DNA of 64,000 nucleotides from JAKOVR01 sp031415655 (GTDB lineage: Bacteria > Actinomycetota > Acidimicrobiia > Acidimicrobiales > Acidimicrobilacustridaceae), in assembly GCA_031415655.1 (NCBI GenBank), contig JANOSD010000031.1, positions 11,475-75,474 of the forward strand, written 5' to 3'. A program made the translations under genes and the position numbers. Under the pieces are notes generated by a model. The model saw nothing but the letters and a program-made list of their open reading frames with translations, searched no databases and was not told the DNA's origin. Numbering within the stretch: position 1 is the stretch's first letter; each line of letters starts with the position of its first letter. Shown piece by piece: positions 19,333 through 30,887 of the stretch.

Positions 19333-20195
19333 CACAAGTTCCCACGGCGAGATGGTTGGGGCCCGGTGAAGCCTCAGCGGCTCGGTCGGCGACGAACCAC
19401 GCCAACGCCGTGAGAGCCTCGACCCGATCTGCGGTGAGTGGTGCGGAAACGAGCGCCCCAACCGGCTTCCCCACCTGGGAGGCGTCGCCAAACACGCCGA
19501 GGAGATCATCCCGCGATTGAAACGCCTCGCCCACCGTTTGGCCATAGGCCGAAAGCGCGGCGAGGGATCGCCCAAACGTTGCTGCAGTGGCCGTTCGACG
19601 GTGTACTTCCGGGACTTGTACCGGGCAATGCGTTGGGCGGCAGCGAGGTCGGTGTTGCTGCGTACGGTGCCGAGGAGGTCGAGATACTGGCCCACGTCGA
19701 CTTCGAGCTTGAGTTCGTGCCACAGCTCAACGGCAGCAAGAGGCGCGCCTCGCAGGAGACGATCGGCGAGAACGGCGGCGCGGTCGCCGGCCAGGACTGC
19801 CACGCCCTCCCCGAACCTTCGGGGCTCGCCCCGCCAACCTGCCTCGCGGTGAAGTCCAGCGAACTCGGTGTGGATAGTGGTGAGCCCACGACGCGTGAGT
19901 GAGCCGTCCATGACGTCGTCGTGCATGAGTGCAAACGCGTGGAGGGTTCGAACGCGGCGCCAACATCAATCACCAGGTTGTCGTCGGGATCGCCTCCGGT
20001 GCCGACGTAGGCCCAGAATCAAAACGCGGGACGAAGGCGTTTGCCACCGTTGAGCACCAGCCGCGTGATCGACGAGAGGGGTTGCGCGAGGTTGGCATCG
20101 ACGGCGCGCCGCCGTTTGTTTTCCAGGTCGAGAATGGCACTGAGCCGGTCGCGAACTCGACCAGCAACGACGTCGAGCTCAGGGGGCGTCGGGGT
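19333..20195 (-). pseudogene. Decayed isoprenyl diphosphate synthase
   Basis: Conceptual translation on the minus strand gives recognisable trans-isoprenyl diphosphate synthase blocks in three different frames: LVLNGGKRLRPAF, then an in-frame TGA at about 20040; LHAFALMHDDVMDGSLTRRG (first Asp-rich motif) after a shift near 19957; and YGQTVGEAFQSRDDLLGVFGD (second Asp-rich motif) after another shift near 19583. Sequence expected after the second motif is shortened and the end is replaced by the inverted-repeat element at 19164-19328. No clear start codon is visible. The place next to xseB matches the xseB-ispA order of other bacteria. Assembly error could explain one lesion but hardly all. 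Confidence 0.8.
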
Positions 20196-20490
20196 TGGGC
20201 TCGGGTGGATCTACGCCGTCTTCGGTCAGGGTACCGCGACCGGGAACGAGGTCCTCTTCCGTCCGAAGCGTGGCCACGATCCGTTCGACGGCGATGTCGG
20301 CCACGGCCAACCGAGTGCGACAGAACGCAAGCAGCTCGGCGGCCCGCCCGACCTCGGCGGTGAGGAGGTCGACGTCGATCCGGCCGTCGTCGAGGCGCTC
20401 CAGGATTGTTTCGAGCTCCTCTACCGCCTGGGAGTACGAGTCGATTCCGGACGGGACAGCGACGCCCGAAGGCTTGGCGGGCTTGCTCAC
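20179..20490 (-). CDS. xseB: Exodeoxyribonuclease VII small subunit XseB
   Basis: A 103-residue protein with the XseB core SYSQAVEELETILERLDDGRIDVDLLTAEVGRAAELL and a helical FCRTRLAVAD segment. It pairs with the XseA subunit encoded upstream to degrade single-stranded DNA. The start is taken as GTG at 20490 (MSKPAKPSG). No clear Shine-Dalgarno precedes it. It is 104 nt downstream of xseA on the same strand, and its end abuts the pseudogene. Confidence 0.88.
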   Translation of the reverse strand: MSKPAKPSGVAVPSGIDSYSQAVEELETILERLDDGRIDVDLLTAEVGRAAELLAFCRTRLAVADIAVERIVATLRTEEDLVPGRGTLTEDGVDPPEPNPDAP

Positions 20491-20594
20491 ACTTTGAGAA
20501 TAGGGCCAGCGCCGATTGTGTCGCCATGTGGCCGAGCGCAAGAACCCCACACCCGGTGCCAAAGCCACGGATCCGGGTTGTCGGCGGATTGACT

Positions 20595-21914
20595 TCAGTT
20601 GGTGGTGCTCGTGATGGTGGTGCTCGTGATGGTGGTGGTGGCCGTCGTGGTCACAAGTTCCGTACCGGGATGAACGGACTCCCGAACGAGGGCCCCGTCG
20701 ATCGTGCGAGTGATCGTGAACCCGCGTTCGAGCGTCCGAACGGGGTCGAGCGAACGAAGGGTGAGGGCAATCGATTCGAGTCGACGGCTTTCTGCGGCGA
20801 CGGTTCGGGTGGTGGCGCGCAGAAGCGTGGAGTCGGCGCGATGGAGGGAGTCGCGTGCCACGCTGATCCGAGCGGAGGCTGCCGTCGCGAGTTGTGCCGC
20901 CGCGTTGTCGTGAATCGCTTCGGCGGCGACCATCGCCCGTTTCGTCGCAGCAGGAATCCGCTGCCCGGCGAGCTGCGACCGGCGCACCCAGCTCGTCGCC
21001 CGACGAACGATCTCGGCCGCGCAGGCGGTAGGCGTCTTGCAAGACACCGCGGCGACGGCATCGGCCACCGACGAGTCGATCTCGTGCCCGATGCCGGTGA
21101 ACACCGGGGTGGCCAACGTGGCGACTGCCCGGGCGATGAGTTCGTGGTCGAACGCCGCCAGGTCGGTCTTGGCACCACCCCCACGGACCACCGCGATGAG
21201 ATCCGGGGGAGGGTTCGCGAGGCTCAGCGATCGGAGCGCGGCGGCGACGCGCCGGGGTGAGTCGACTCCTTGCATCGGGGCGTCAATTGCTTGGACGTGC
21301 CAGGACAAACCCGAGGATCGAAGTTCGTGGAGGAAGTCGGCCTCGGCCGCGCTGCCGGCACTTGTGATGAGTCCGATCCGGAAGGGAACCTCGGGGACAG
21401 GCAGAGCCCGGTTTCGCTCGATCAGTCCCTCCGTCAGTAACTCGCCGAGCAGTCGTTGGCGAGCATCTACCAGGAGCGCAACGGTGAACTCCGGATCGAT
21501 GCCCGTCATGACGAACTGCACCTGGGCTCGAGCTGGGTAGAACTCGAGCCGGCCGCGAATCCGCACACGGACGCCATCGCCCATCTTGATCGACTGATGC
21601 TCGCGGAGCACGTCGTTCACCCGTTTGCGGTTGGCATCGAAAAGGACGACAGGAAGGGTCGGACGCGCCGAGGAGCGACTGGCAGCGGGGTCGCGGTCAG
21701 GCTCGTCGGGTGAAACGAGGTCGAAATACACATGCCTCGCCCTCGCCGATGTGGACTTGGTTCGCCCCGAGCTCAGGCTGGCGATTTCGCCCTCCACCCA
21801 CAACTCCTCGGGGAAGAGCACCTTGAACGCCTCGCGCACGGTGGCAGTGAGGGCGGCCACGGTGAACGTGAGGTTGTCGTCGCCATCGAAGAGACGATCC
21901 TGACCAGCGGGCAT
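20595..21914 (-). CDS. xseA: Exodeoxyribonuclease VII large subunit XseA
   Basis: A 439-residue catalytic subunit. The N-terminal OB-fold (LTFTVAALTATVREAF, LWVEGEIASL, GDGVRVRIRGRLEFY) is followed by the nuclease domain with IGLITSAGSAAEADFLHEL, DLIAVVRGGGAKTDLAAFD and PVFTGIGHEIDSSVADAVA. A helical stalk and DPVRTLERGFTITR end the family region. The last 15 residues are a Thr-rich repeat (TTITS units) encoded by a 15-base tandem repeat. A TACCGT hexamer (21922-21927 on the complement) is 7 nt upstream of the ATG, suggesting a leaderless transcript. Confidence 0.95.
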   Translation of the reverse strand: MPAGQDRLFDGDDNLTFTVAALTATVREAFKVLFPEELWVEGEIASLSSGRTKSTSARARHVYFDLVSPDEPDRDPAASRSSARPTLPVVLFDANRKRVNDVLREHQSIKMGDGVRVRIRGRLEFYPARAQVQFVMTGIDPEFTVALLVDARQRLLGELLTEGLIERNRALPVPEVPFRIGLITSAGSAAEADFLHELRSSGLSWHVQAIDAPMQGVDSPRRVAAALRSLSLANPPPDLIAVVRGGGAKTDLAAFDHELIARAVATLATPVFTGIGHEIDSSVADAVAAVSCKTPTACAAEIVRRATSWVRRSQLAGQRIPAATKRAMVAAEAIHDNAAAQLATAASARISVARDSLHRADSTLLRATTRTVAAESRRLESIALTLRSLDPVRTLERGFTITRTIDGALVRESVHPGTELVTTTATTTITSTTITSTTN

Positions 21915-22071
21915 ATACGGGACGGTACCGGACTCGCCGAAGGGCGCGCAGTCGGCAGGCGGCCAACTGGCAACAGGTAGTGATCATTCGTCGATACGGG
22001 ACTGCGGCGCCTTTGAAGGGGCGTGACGCGCTGGCCGCTCAGTTCGTCACCCCGCGTAGGCCGAACGACTC

Positions 22072-25000
22072 ATGTGGGAGAAAGAGGCCGGATTCCTTCG
22101 CCAGTACCTCGGAGAGGCGACTATCGTCCGACTGCGACAGCCGCCCCTGCATCCTCCGCAGGCCAGACCGAGGAGCGTCACCATCACCGACCCGGGTTCT
22201 CTGCCCGTCGTCGACGGCCCCGACGGGGAACTGTCGAGCAGCACGGTCGGCGCCGGAACCGACGCGCCTTCACGCACCGAGGCGGCGGGGCTGTTTCATC
22301 GGTTGATCGAGCGCTCACCCGATGCCGTGGTGGTAAGCAGGCGCGTCGGCGGCGAGCACGAATCGACCATTGTCTTGGTCAACGACACTCTTCTCCGTTT
22401 GTTGGGGATCGACGAGGCGTCGATTGTCGGGAAGCCCACCCGTGTTCTGCTTGGTCCCGATGCCGACCAGGCGGCGATCGAACAACTCGAACAGCTTGAG
22501 CAGCGCGGGCTTCGGGCCGGGGAGCGGGTCGTCGTCGAGGCGGTCCTGCGCGGAACTGATGGAACGACCTCTCGTGTTGAAGCCACCTACGAGCAGGTGC
22601 CGGGAGTCAACGACGATCAGTTACTGCTCGCCACCTACCGCGACCTCGAGGCGGGCCACGCTGCGGCGGCCGCGCTTTGGCGTAATGAGGAGTGGGCACA
22701 GGCAATCACTCGGGGTATCAGCGACGTCATGTTGGTCACGAATGCCGAGGGGATCGTCACGTGGGTGAGCCCGTCGGTCCAGCTCCGTCTCGGTTTCGCA
22801 CCGGAGAGTGTCCATGGCACCTCGGTGTTCGACTACCTCCACCCAGATGACCTCGAGGCCGGCGTGCGCGACTTTGCCGCGTCCATCGAGCAGGGCTCTG
22901 ATGCCCGCCCCGTCGAGGTGCGGGTGCGTCACCTCGACGGCACCTATCGCACCGTCCTCGCCAACGGCAGTGAGCTGCTTGATCATCCGGCGATCAACGG
23001 GATCATCATGACGCTGAGTGACGTCAGCGAGCGGGCTGAAGCGGAGCGGCGGCTTCGTCACAGCGAGCAGTGGGCGCAACGGCTGGTGGCGGGCGGGTCC
23101 GATCTCGTGCTGGTGATGGATCGGGAGGGCGTGGTCACGTTCGCCACTCCAGCGGTGGAGTGGTTGTTGGGGTACACGATCGACGAGTTCGTTGGACAGA
23201 ACCAGATCGACGTGATCCATCCCGATGATCGTGACGCGGCGCGGCGGGCCTTTTTCGGGGCCCGGCCCGAATCCGACCAGTTTCCGATACCCGGACAGTT
23301 GCCGGTCCTCGACCAACCGCCCCCGAACGATCGCTCATTGTCGCCATCGCTCATCGAGATCCGTGCCCGCACGAAGTCCGGCGACTGGCGCATCTTGGAT
23401 CTCCTGGTTACGCCCATGCTTGACGACCCGGTGGTGGACGGGGTGGTAGTCAACATTCGCGATGTCACCACGCGGCGCCGGGCCGAGGAACTACTCGCTG
23501 AGCAGGCAGACCTGCTCGAAGCCATCGCCCGTGGCGCGCCACTCGAGATCACCCTGCAAAAGATCACCCAGATGATCGAACATTCGATCGAGTCGTCATT
23601 GTGCGCAATCGGCATGCTCGACACTGATGGAACGATTCGAGTGCGGGCTGCGCCGAGCCTCCCCCGACAGGTCGTCAACCTGCTCGATGAATTCAACCCG
23701 CGGTCCGAGCCAGGGGCGGCTCTGCGCGACTCCGGACCCGACGTGATGGAGTACCCGCTGGCCACCGATGAGCGCTTCCGCGATGTGTCGCTTCTACGGG
23801 ATCAAGGGCTGCAGGTTTGCCGGGTGGCCTCGTTGTTGGCCCCGGGCTCCGGTGAGCTGCTGGGCGCGCTCACGGTGTTTCACCGATCCACCGATCCCCT
23901 CGGTTCGTTCGAGACCGAGCTGCTGAGCCGGGCCCGCAACCTGGCGGCGATTGCCATCGAGCGCCGGCGTTTCGAGTCCACTCTTGAGTACCAGGCGCTG
24001 TACGACAATCTCACCGGGCTCCCCAATCGAACGCTTCTCCTCACGCGAATCGAAGACGCGCTTCGTCGAGCCGAACGGGTCCACACCGGCGTCGCGGTGC
24101 TGTTCGTCGACCTTGATCGTTTCAAGGTGATCAACGATTCGGTCGGGCACGCCCTCGGTGATCAGCTCCTCCAACTTGTGGCGGAACGGCTCCGGGAGCC
24201 GCTTCGCCCGGGCGACACGCTTGGTCGGTTCGGCGGCGACAAATACATGGTCGTGTGTAACCGAGTCGCCGATGAGGCCGCCGCCCTGGCTGCCGCTGAT
24301 CGGTTCGGGAAGGTGCTGTTAGAGCCGTTCCGCCTCGGTGCGGGGGAGATCTTCATCACCACATCGGTCGGCATTTCGTTTGCGGAAGATGCAACGGTGT
24401 CGGCTGAGCAGATGATCCGCAATGCCGACGTGGCGATGTATCGAGCGAAGGCGCAAGGCCGAAACCAGCATGCCATTTTCGAGGCGGGCCGGGATCAGCG
24501 AAAGGTTGAGCAACTCGCGCTTGAGCAGGCGCTCCGTCATGCCATCGAGGCGGCGGAGTTCGAGTTGCATTTCCAGCCGGCCGTCCGTTTGTCCGATGGT
24601 GCGATGAATCATGTCGAAGCCCTCGTTCGCTGGCATCGGCCCGGCCACGGCATGGTGATGCCCGGGTTGTTTATCCCGCTTGCCGAAGAGACCGGGCTTA
24701 TTGTTCCCCTTGGTTGGTGGGTGTTGGAACGAGCGTGTGAGGTCACGTCGGAGTGGCCTCTGCTTCCCGATGGCGAATCAATGCAGGTGGCGGTGAACCT
24801 TTCAGCCCGACAGCTCGCTGCACCGGAGTTGCACGACGTGGTGACGGGAGTGTTGGCCCGGACGGGGTTGGACCCATCACGGCTGTGCTTCGAGGTCACC
24901 GAGTCGGACCTCGTCCACGATGTCGACCGGGCCATCGCGGCGCTGGAGGATCTAAAGCTGCTTGGGGTGCAGATCGCCATCGACGATTTCGGCACGGGCT

Positions 25001-25290
25001 ACGCCAGCTTGGAGTACATCCGCCACTTCACCATGGCCGACTATCTCAAGATCGACCGGTCGTTCGTGGATGGCATGGAGAAGCCGGGTTCGCAGGAGCG
25101 AGCGATCGTCACCGCCGCAATCGCAATGGCGAAGAGCCTCGGGCTCAAGACCGTGGCGGAGGGCGTGGAGACCGAGGAGCAGGCGGCTGGGCTGCGTGAG
25201 CTTGAGTGCGAGCTGGCCCAGGGCTATCTCTTCAGTCGGCCGATTCCCGCCGCCGAATGCATCGCCCTCACTACCGCCCCACGCGGGTAG
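22072..25290 (+). CDS. PAS-GAF-GGDEF-EAL protein with degenerate GGDEF motif
   Basis: A protein of about 1072 residues: PAS domains (roughly 80-195, 200-325, 330-475), a GAF domain (about 480-640), GGDEF (about 640-800) and EAL (about 815-1065). The cyclase signature reads GGDKY instead of GGDEF at about residue 720, which should abolish cyclase activity. The RPGD I-site before it is kept. The EAL domain is complete in key motifs (VEALVRW, NLSARQL, DDFGTGYASL, KIDRSFVDG). I infer a c-di-GMP phosphodiesterase whose dead GGDEF is a sensory or GTP-binding module. The ATG at 22072 has no strong ribosome site, so the start is uncertain. Confidence 0.9.
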   Translation: MWEKEAGFLRQYLGEATIVRLRQPPLHPPQARPRSVTITDPGSLPVVDGPDGELSSSTVGAGTDAPSRTEAAGLFHRLIERSPDAVVVSRRVGGEHESTIVLVNDTLLRLLGIDEASIVGKPTRVLLGPDADQAAIEQLEQLEQRGLRAGERVVVEAVLRGTDGTTSRVEATYEQVPGVNDDQLLLATYRDLEAGHAAAAALWRNEEWAQAITRGISDVMLVTNAEGIVTWVSPSVQLRLGFAPESVHGTSVFDYLHPDDLEAGVRDFAASIEQGSDARPVEVRVRHLDGTYRTVLANGSELLDHPAINGIIMTLSDVSERAEAERRLRHSEQWAQRLVAGGSDLVLVMDREGVVTFATPAVEWLLGYTIDEFVGQNQIDVIHPDDRDAARRAFFGARPESDQFPIPGQLPVLDQPPPNDRSLSPSLIEIRARTKSGDWRILDLLVTPMLDDPVVDGVVVNIRDVTTRRRAEELLAEQADLLEAIARGAPLEITLQKITQMIEHSIESSLCAIGMLDTDGTIRVRAAPSLPRQVVNLLDEFNPRSEPGAALRDSGPDVMEYPLATDERFRDVSLLRDQGLQVCRVASLLAPGSGELLGALTVFHRSTDPLGSFETELLSRARNLAAIAIERRRFESTLEYQALYDNLTGLPNRTLLLTRIEDALRRAERVHTGVAVLFVDLDRFKVINDSVGHALGDQLLQLVAERLREPLRPGDTLGRFGGDKYMVVCNRVADEAAALAAADRFGKVLLEPFRLGAGEIFITTSVGISFAEDATVSAEQMIRNADVAMYRAKAQGRNQHAIFEAGRDQRKVEQLALEQALRHAIEAAEFELHFQPAVRLSDGAMNHVEALVRWHRPGHGMVMPGLFIPLAEETGLIVPLGWWVLERACEVTSEWPLLPDGESMQVAVNLSARQLAAPELHDVVTGVLARTGLDPSRLCFEVTESDLVHDVDRAIAALEDLKLLGVQIAIDDFGTGYASLEYIRHFTMADYLKIDRSFVDGMEKPGSQERAIVTAAIAMAKSLGLKTVAEGVETEEQAAGLRELECELAQGYLFSRPIPAAECIALTTAPRG

Positions 25291-25341
25291 CCGTTGGGTC
25301 CCTGGGGACCAATTGATTGGCGACAACCGACGCGAACCTCG

Positions 25342-25515
25342 ACGAGCGTCTCTCGTCAACCATTCGGCGGGTTCCGCTGAGCTTCGAGACTCGCGGTGCC
25401 CTCCGTCTCACCTTCGAGGAACAGGGGGGGGGGGGGGCTTTTGACGCTGCGTTCTTGCGCTGTTTCGAAGCGCGCTCGGAATCCGCTTTTCGAAACGATA
25501 CGGGGACACGCTCCT
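25342..25515. mobile_element. MITE-like inverted-repeat element, copy B
   Basis: About 174 bp, collinear with copy A (19164-19328). Its right terminus GGGACACGCTCCT matches copy A, and its left terminus ACGAGCGTCTC is degraded. It shares CTCCGTCTCACC and GGAATCCGCTTTTCGAA. A 14-base G homopolymer (25424-25437) lies inside. It sits between the EAL gene and the convergent hypothetical gene. Confidence 0.72.
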
Positions 25516-25521
25516 CGCCTC

Positions 25522-26145
25522 TTACTCGTTCGTTCGGGCGCCGGTGCCGAATCGATTCCATGCTTCGTCGGGAATCTGGAGGTAGATCCGGTACATCGTC
25601 TGCACAAGATTTGCCAGCTTTTCAGGGGGCAGCGCGGGCACATGACCGAGCAGCGTGCCGCCGCCGAGTTCGAGGCGGAGCGGCATCGTGAGCCGGCTCA
25701 GCCAGACGCGGAGGTCGTCGGAGAGGACGAGTTTGACGACGTCGGGGTCGTGTCCGAGAACTCGGTATCGCTGCCCAAACGGGGACTTGTCTCGTTCCTG
25801 CGCCAGCGAAAGACGGTTGTGGGGGTGGATTGAGAGGGTGGGAAAGGCGGCGTCGAAGGCGAACACCAGGCAGGATCGGGCGGGGTTTGAGGAATCGTCA
25901 CGATAGGTGACCAAGTTAAAGCGGAATACCTGGGTGCTGACACCGGCGAACGGCCCGTACATGAGTTCGGAGAGGTCGGTTTCTTTCCCTTGGGCCAGCA
26001 GCGGAAGCGACCATGGCAATCCGCGCGGGACGTCTTCTTGATACCCACGGGTGGGCTCACCGACGAGACGTAAGCCGAGATCTTTCGCGACCGTTCCCAG
26101 AGGGCTCTCGTCGCCCCCATAGAAGTTGTTTGACCAATCGCTCAC
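25522..26145 (-). CDS. Hypothetical protein
   Basis: A 207-residue protein I cannot assign. It has no signal peptide or membrane helix. The centre (FRFNLVTYRDDSSNPARSCLVFAFDAAFPTLSIHPHN) and the following FGQRYRVLGHDPDVVKLVLSDDL resemble actinobacterial proteins of unknown function that read as beta-rich globular domains. The start is GTG at 26145, preceded by a purine-rich AAAGGGGG. It stands alone between two inverted-repeat elements. Confidence 0.65.
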   Translation of the reverse strand: MSDWSNNFYGGDESPLGTVAKDLGLRLVGEPTRGYQEDVPRGLPWSLPLLAQGKETDLSELMYGPFAGVSTQVFRFNLVTYRDDSSNPARSCLVFAFDAAFPTLSIHPHNRLSLAQERDKSPFGQRYRVLGHDPDVVKLVLSDDLRVWLSRLTMPLRLELGGGTLLGHVPALPPEKLANLVQTMYRIYLQIPDEAWNRFGTGARTNE

Positions 26146-26235
26146 GGGCCCCCTTTGAAGCTGTTGGCCGGAGCCTAGTTGGCTGTTTCGGAAGGGGCCG
26201 CGTGAGCGACTGAATGACGCATCGGACTGCGGATT

Positions 26236-26290
26236 GCGAGCGTGTCCCGGTGACGCTTCGAGAAGCCGCCGAATCGTTCTGGGACTCGGG
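26236..26290. mobile_element. Relic of the MITE-like element, inverted, internally deleted
   Basis: About 55 bp, inverted relative to copies A and B. On the minus strand it reads GAGTCCCAGAAC, then ATTCGGCGGCTTCTCGAAGC, then ACCGGGACACGCTC. These are both ends of the family joined by a large internal deletion. It abuts the TAA of the gene ending at 26292. Confidence 0.5.
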
Positions 26291-26291
26291 G

Positions 26292-26711
26292 TTACCCCCG
26301 GGCGCGGGTGATGCCGGCTTGCTCGAGCAATTCCGCCGGCACGTTCAAGGCCCGCCAGGTGGCCCGGGTGATGCCCTTGGCCTCGCTGTAGGCGAAAGCA
26401 TGCGTGACGAAGTCGGCTTCAAGGGCGGACATGTCGACCACTTCGTCGAAACTGCCGAGTTCCTCGATGAGGTTGGACTGTCGCTGAATCAGGTTCAGGC
26501 GAGTGATCGACGACGCGTTTGCAATCTCTTCGGAAATGCTCTCGAGCTGGGCTTCCACCGTTTCAATCGTGCGCTTCCGGCCTCGTTTGGGACGATTTGC
26601 TTCGATTGCATCGAGGTACCGCTTGACTGCATTGCTCGCGGTTCGGCCGGAACTCAACGCGGCTTTGTGGTCATCGGACATGGTTTTTTTGGTCTTCTTT
26701 GATGCTGGCAT
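26292..26711 (-). CDS. Conserved actinobacterial hypothetical protein, basic helical
   Basis: A 139-residue protein. A basic N-terminus (MPASKKTKKTMSDDHKAAL, VKRYLDAIEANRPKRGRKR) is followed by a coiled, Glu-rich helix (TIETVEAQLESISEEIANAS) and a C-terminal half with EADFVTHAFAYSEAKGIT. I recognise the KPKRGRKR-type architecture from actinobacterial proteins of unknown function; the basic segment suggests nucleic-acid binding. ATG 26711 is chosen; the in-frame TTG at 26723 adds only four residues. Confidence 0.7.
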   Translation of the reverse strand: MPASKKTKKTMSDDHKAALSSGRTASNAVKRYLDAIEANRPKRGRKRTIETVEAQLESISEEIANASSITRLNLIQRQSNLIEELGSFDEVVDMSALEADFVTHAFAYSEAKGITRATWRALNVPAELLEQAGITRARG

Positions 26712-26845
26712 ACCTCTAGCCAACTACTTCACAAAGCGAAAGGCAATTCGCCACCTGCAACCGCAAATTGCGAGACTCCTGTCTTGTTCCAATAGAACAT
26801 CGCGTGCGGTCCTTTCTCCTTCGTGAGCTCTGTTCGCCGACTGCG

Positions 26846-26878
26846 CCTTTCGGCCGGTCCGAAAGGTTCGGGTAGTTT
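26846..26878 (+). promoter_or_regulatory. Putative purL promoter with overlapping hairpin
   Basis: TAGTTT at 26873-26878 lies 6 nt before the purL ATG and fits a leaderless -10 element. An 8-bp perfect palindrome CCTTTCGG/CCGAAAGG (26846-26853 and 26859-26866) covers the expected -35 area and could be an operator. There is no direct evidence for a regulator. Confidence 0.45.
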
Positions 26879-26884
26879 GACCGC

Positions 26885-29101
<2,217 letters not shown>

Positions 29102-29234
29102 CCCTTTCGCTGGCCGTTCCACCCATCGCTGACCGTTCTGGAGGAGATTCCGCCCGTATCCGAGCAGAATCCCGCCCAGGTTAGGGTTGGACCGGGGTTC
29201 CGGTGGCGGGACCGCGCTCGCTACAGTGGCCGCT

Positions 29235-30869
29235 GTGCGTGACCCGGCAGCCGGTGCCCAATCCGTCGAAGCCGTTCAGCTCGACGAGACCCCGGGCCAC
29301 GAATGCGGCGTCTTCGGTGTCTACGCTCCAAATCAGCCGGTATCGCACTTGGTGTACCTGGGCCTCTACGCACTGCAGCACCGTGGGCAGGAATCGGCGG
29401 GTATTGCCGTCAGCGACGGCGAGACCATCACCGTCGTAAAGGACATGGGCCTCGTGTCCAACGTGTTCGGGGAACGCACCCTGGCGGCGTTGAACGGGCA
29501 CTTGGCGATTGGGCATGTGCGCTACTCCACAACTGGCTCGAGCGTGTGGCACAACGCCCAGCCGATGTATCGCAACGTGGGGGCCCACTCATTCGCCCTC
29601 GGCCACAACGGCAACTTGGTCAACACCGAGGAGCTGGCGGCCGAGGCGGGGATGTTGGGGTCCGTCAGCTCCGACACCGACCTCATGGCCGAGCTCATCG
29701 CCATCGAACTGGCCAACGACCCCGAAGCGTCGGCTGATGGCCGAGCGTTGGAACGGGCGCTGCTTCGGGTGCTCCCCCGGCTCAAGGGTGCCTTTTCGAT
29801 CGTGGTGATGGACGAGGGGCACGTGATCGCCGTCCGCGATCCGCATGGGTTCTGGCCGTTGTGTCTTGGCCGTCTTGATAGCGGTTTTGCGGTGGCTTCG
29901 GAGTCTCCGGCGCTCGACATCGTTGGAGCTGATGAGATCCGCGAAGTGGAACCGGGAGAAATGATCGTGATCGATGCCACTGGTATGCGATCTGTGTACC
30001 CCTACGCCGTGGAAGACATCGACCCCCGCCTTTGTCTGATGGAGTTCGTCTACTTCCACCGGCCCGACGGACGCCTCTATACCCAGGGTGTGCACTCTGC
30101 CCGGGTGCGCATGGGGAACCAGCTTTTCAATCAAGCGCCGGTGGATGCCGACCTCGTGATGGGCGTACCCGAAAGCGGCATTCCGGCGGCTGAGGGGTAT
30201 GCCCACGCCAGCGGTATTCCGTTCGGTTTCGGGCTCGTCAAGAACCGCTACATCGGCCGCACCTTCATCGCCCCGAATCAAGAGATGCGTGCCCTCGGTG
30301 TGCGGCTCAAACTCAATCCTCTCCGCGACAACATCGAAGGCAAACGCCTCATCGTGGTTGATGATTCGATTGTCCGCGGTACCACCACGAGAGCAATGGT
30401 AAAGATGCTGCGGGAGTCCGGTGCGCTCGAAGTGCACCTGCGCATCTCCTCGCCGCCGTACGCCTGGCCGTGCTTCTATGGGATGGACACCGGCACCCAA
30501 GGTGAGTTGGTAGCGGCGAGCATGTCGGTGGGCGAAATCCAGAAATACCTCAACGTCGACTCGCTGGCCTATCTCGAACTCGATCGGGTGAAGGCGGCAT
30601 CGGGAGTTGCGAATGCGGGCTTCTGCGACGCGTGTTTCACGGGCAACTATCCGGTCGAGGTGCCGCTCACGCTCAGCAAAGGAGTGCTTGAGCGCACCGC
30701 TACTCCGCGCGTAGATGCCGGATCGGCCACACTCACACTGCTGTTCGACACCGACGTACAACTTCCGGCCAACGAAGCGAAACAAGCCAATCAATCCGAC
30801 GAAAAGACGCCCCCATCGGGTCCGGCGGGCCCATCGGGTCCGGCGGAGCCACCGGAATCGGTGTCGTGA
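29235..30869 (+). CDS. purF: Amidophosphoribosyltransferase PurF
   Basis: This enzyme makes phosphoribosylamine from PRPP and glutamine, the first committed purine step. GHECGVFGVYAP holds the nucleophilic Cys exposed after removal of a propeptide of about 24 residues, in line with Bacillus-type enzymes. YSTTGSS, LGHNGNLVN, GVPESGIPAAEGYA and the PRPP loop VVDDSIVRGTTT follow. GTG at 29235 is preferred to the in-frame start at 29187 because TACAGT (29222-29227) lies 7 nt upstream of it, as for a leaderless gene. The C-terminal 30 residues are a Pro/Gly/Ser tail. It precedes purM by 18 nt. Confidence 0.95.
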   Translation: MRDPAAGAQSVEAVQLDETPGHECGVFGVYAPNQPVSHLVYLGLYALQHRGQESAGIAVSDGETITVVKDMGLVSNVFGERTLAALNGHLAIGHVRYSTTGSSVWHNAQPMYRNVGAHSFALGHNGNLVNTEELAAEAGMLGSVSSDTDLMAELIAIELANDPEASADGRALERALLRVLPRLKGAFSIVVMDEGHVIAVRDPHGFWPLCLGRLDSGFAVASESPALDIVGADEIREVEPGEMIVIDATGMRSVYPYAVEDIDPRLCLMEFVYFHRPDGRLYTQGVHSARVRMGNQLFNQAPVDADLVMGVPESGIPAAEGYAHASGIPFGFGLVKNRYIGRTFIAPNQEMRALGVRLKLNPLRDNIEGKRLIVVDDSIVRGTTTRAMVKMLRESGALEVHLRISSPPYAWPCFYGMDTGTQGELVAASMSVGEIQKYLNVDSLAYLELDRVKAASGVANAGFCDACFTGNYPVEVPLTLSKGVLERTATPRVDAGSATLTLLFDTDVQLPANEAKQANQSDEKTPPSGPAGPSGPAEPPESVS

Positions 30870-30887
30870 ACAACAGGAGACGTTCCC

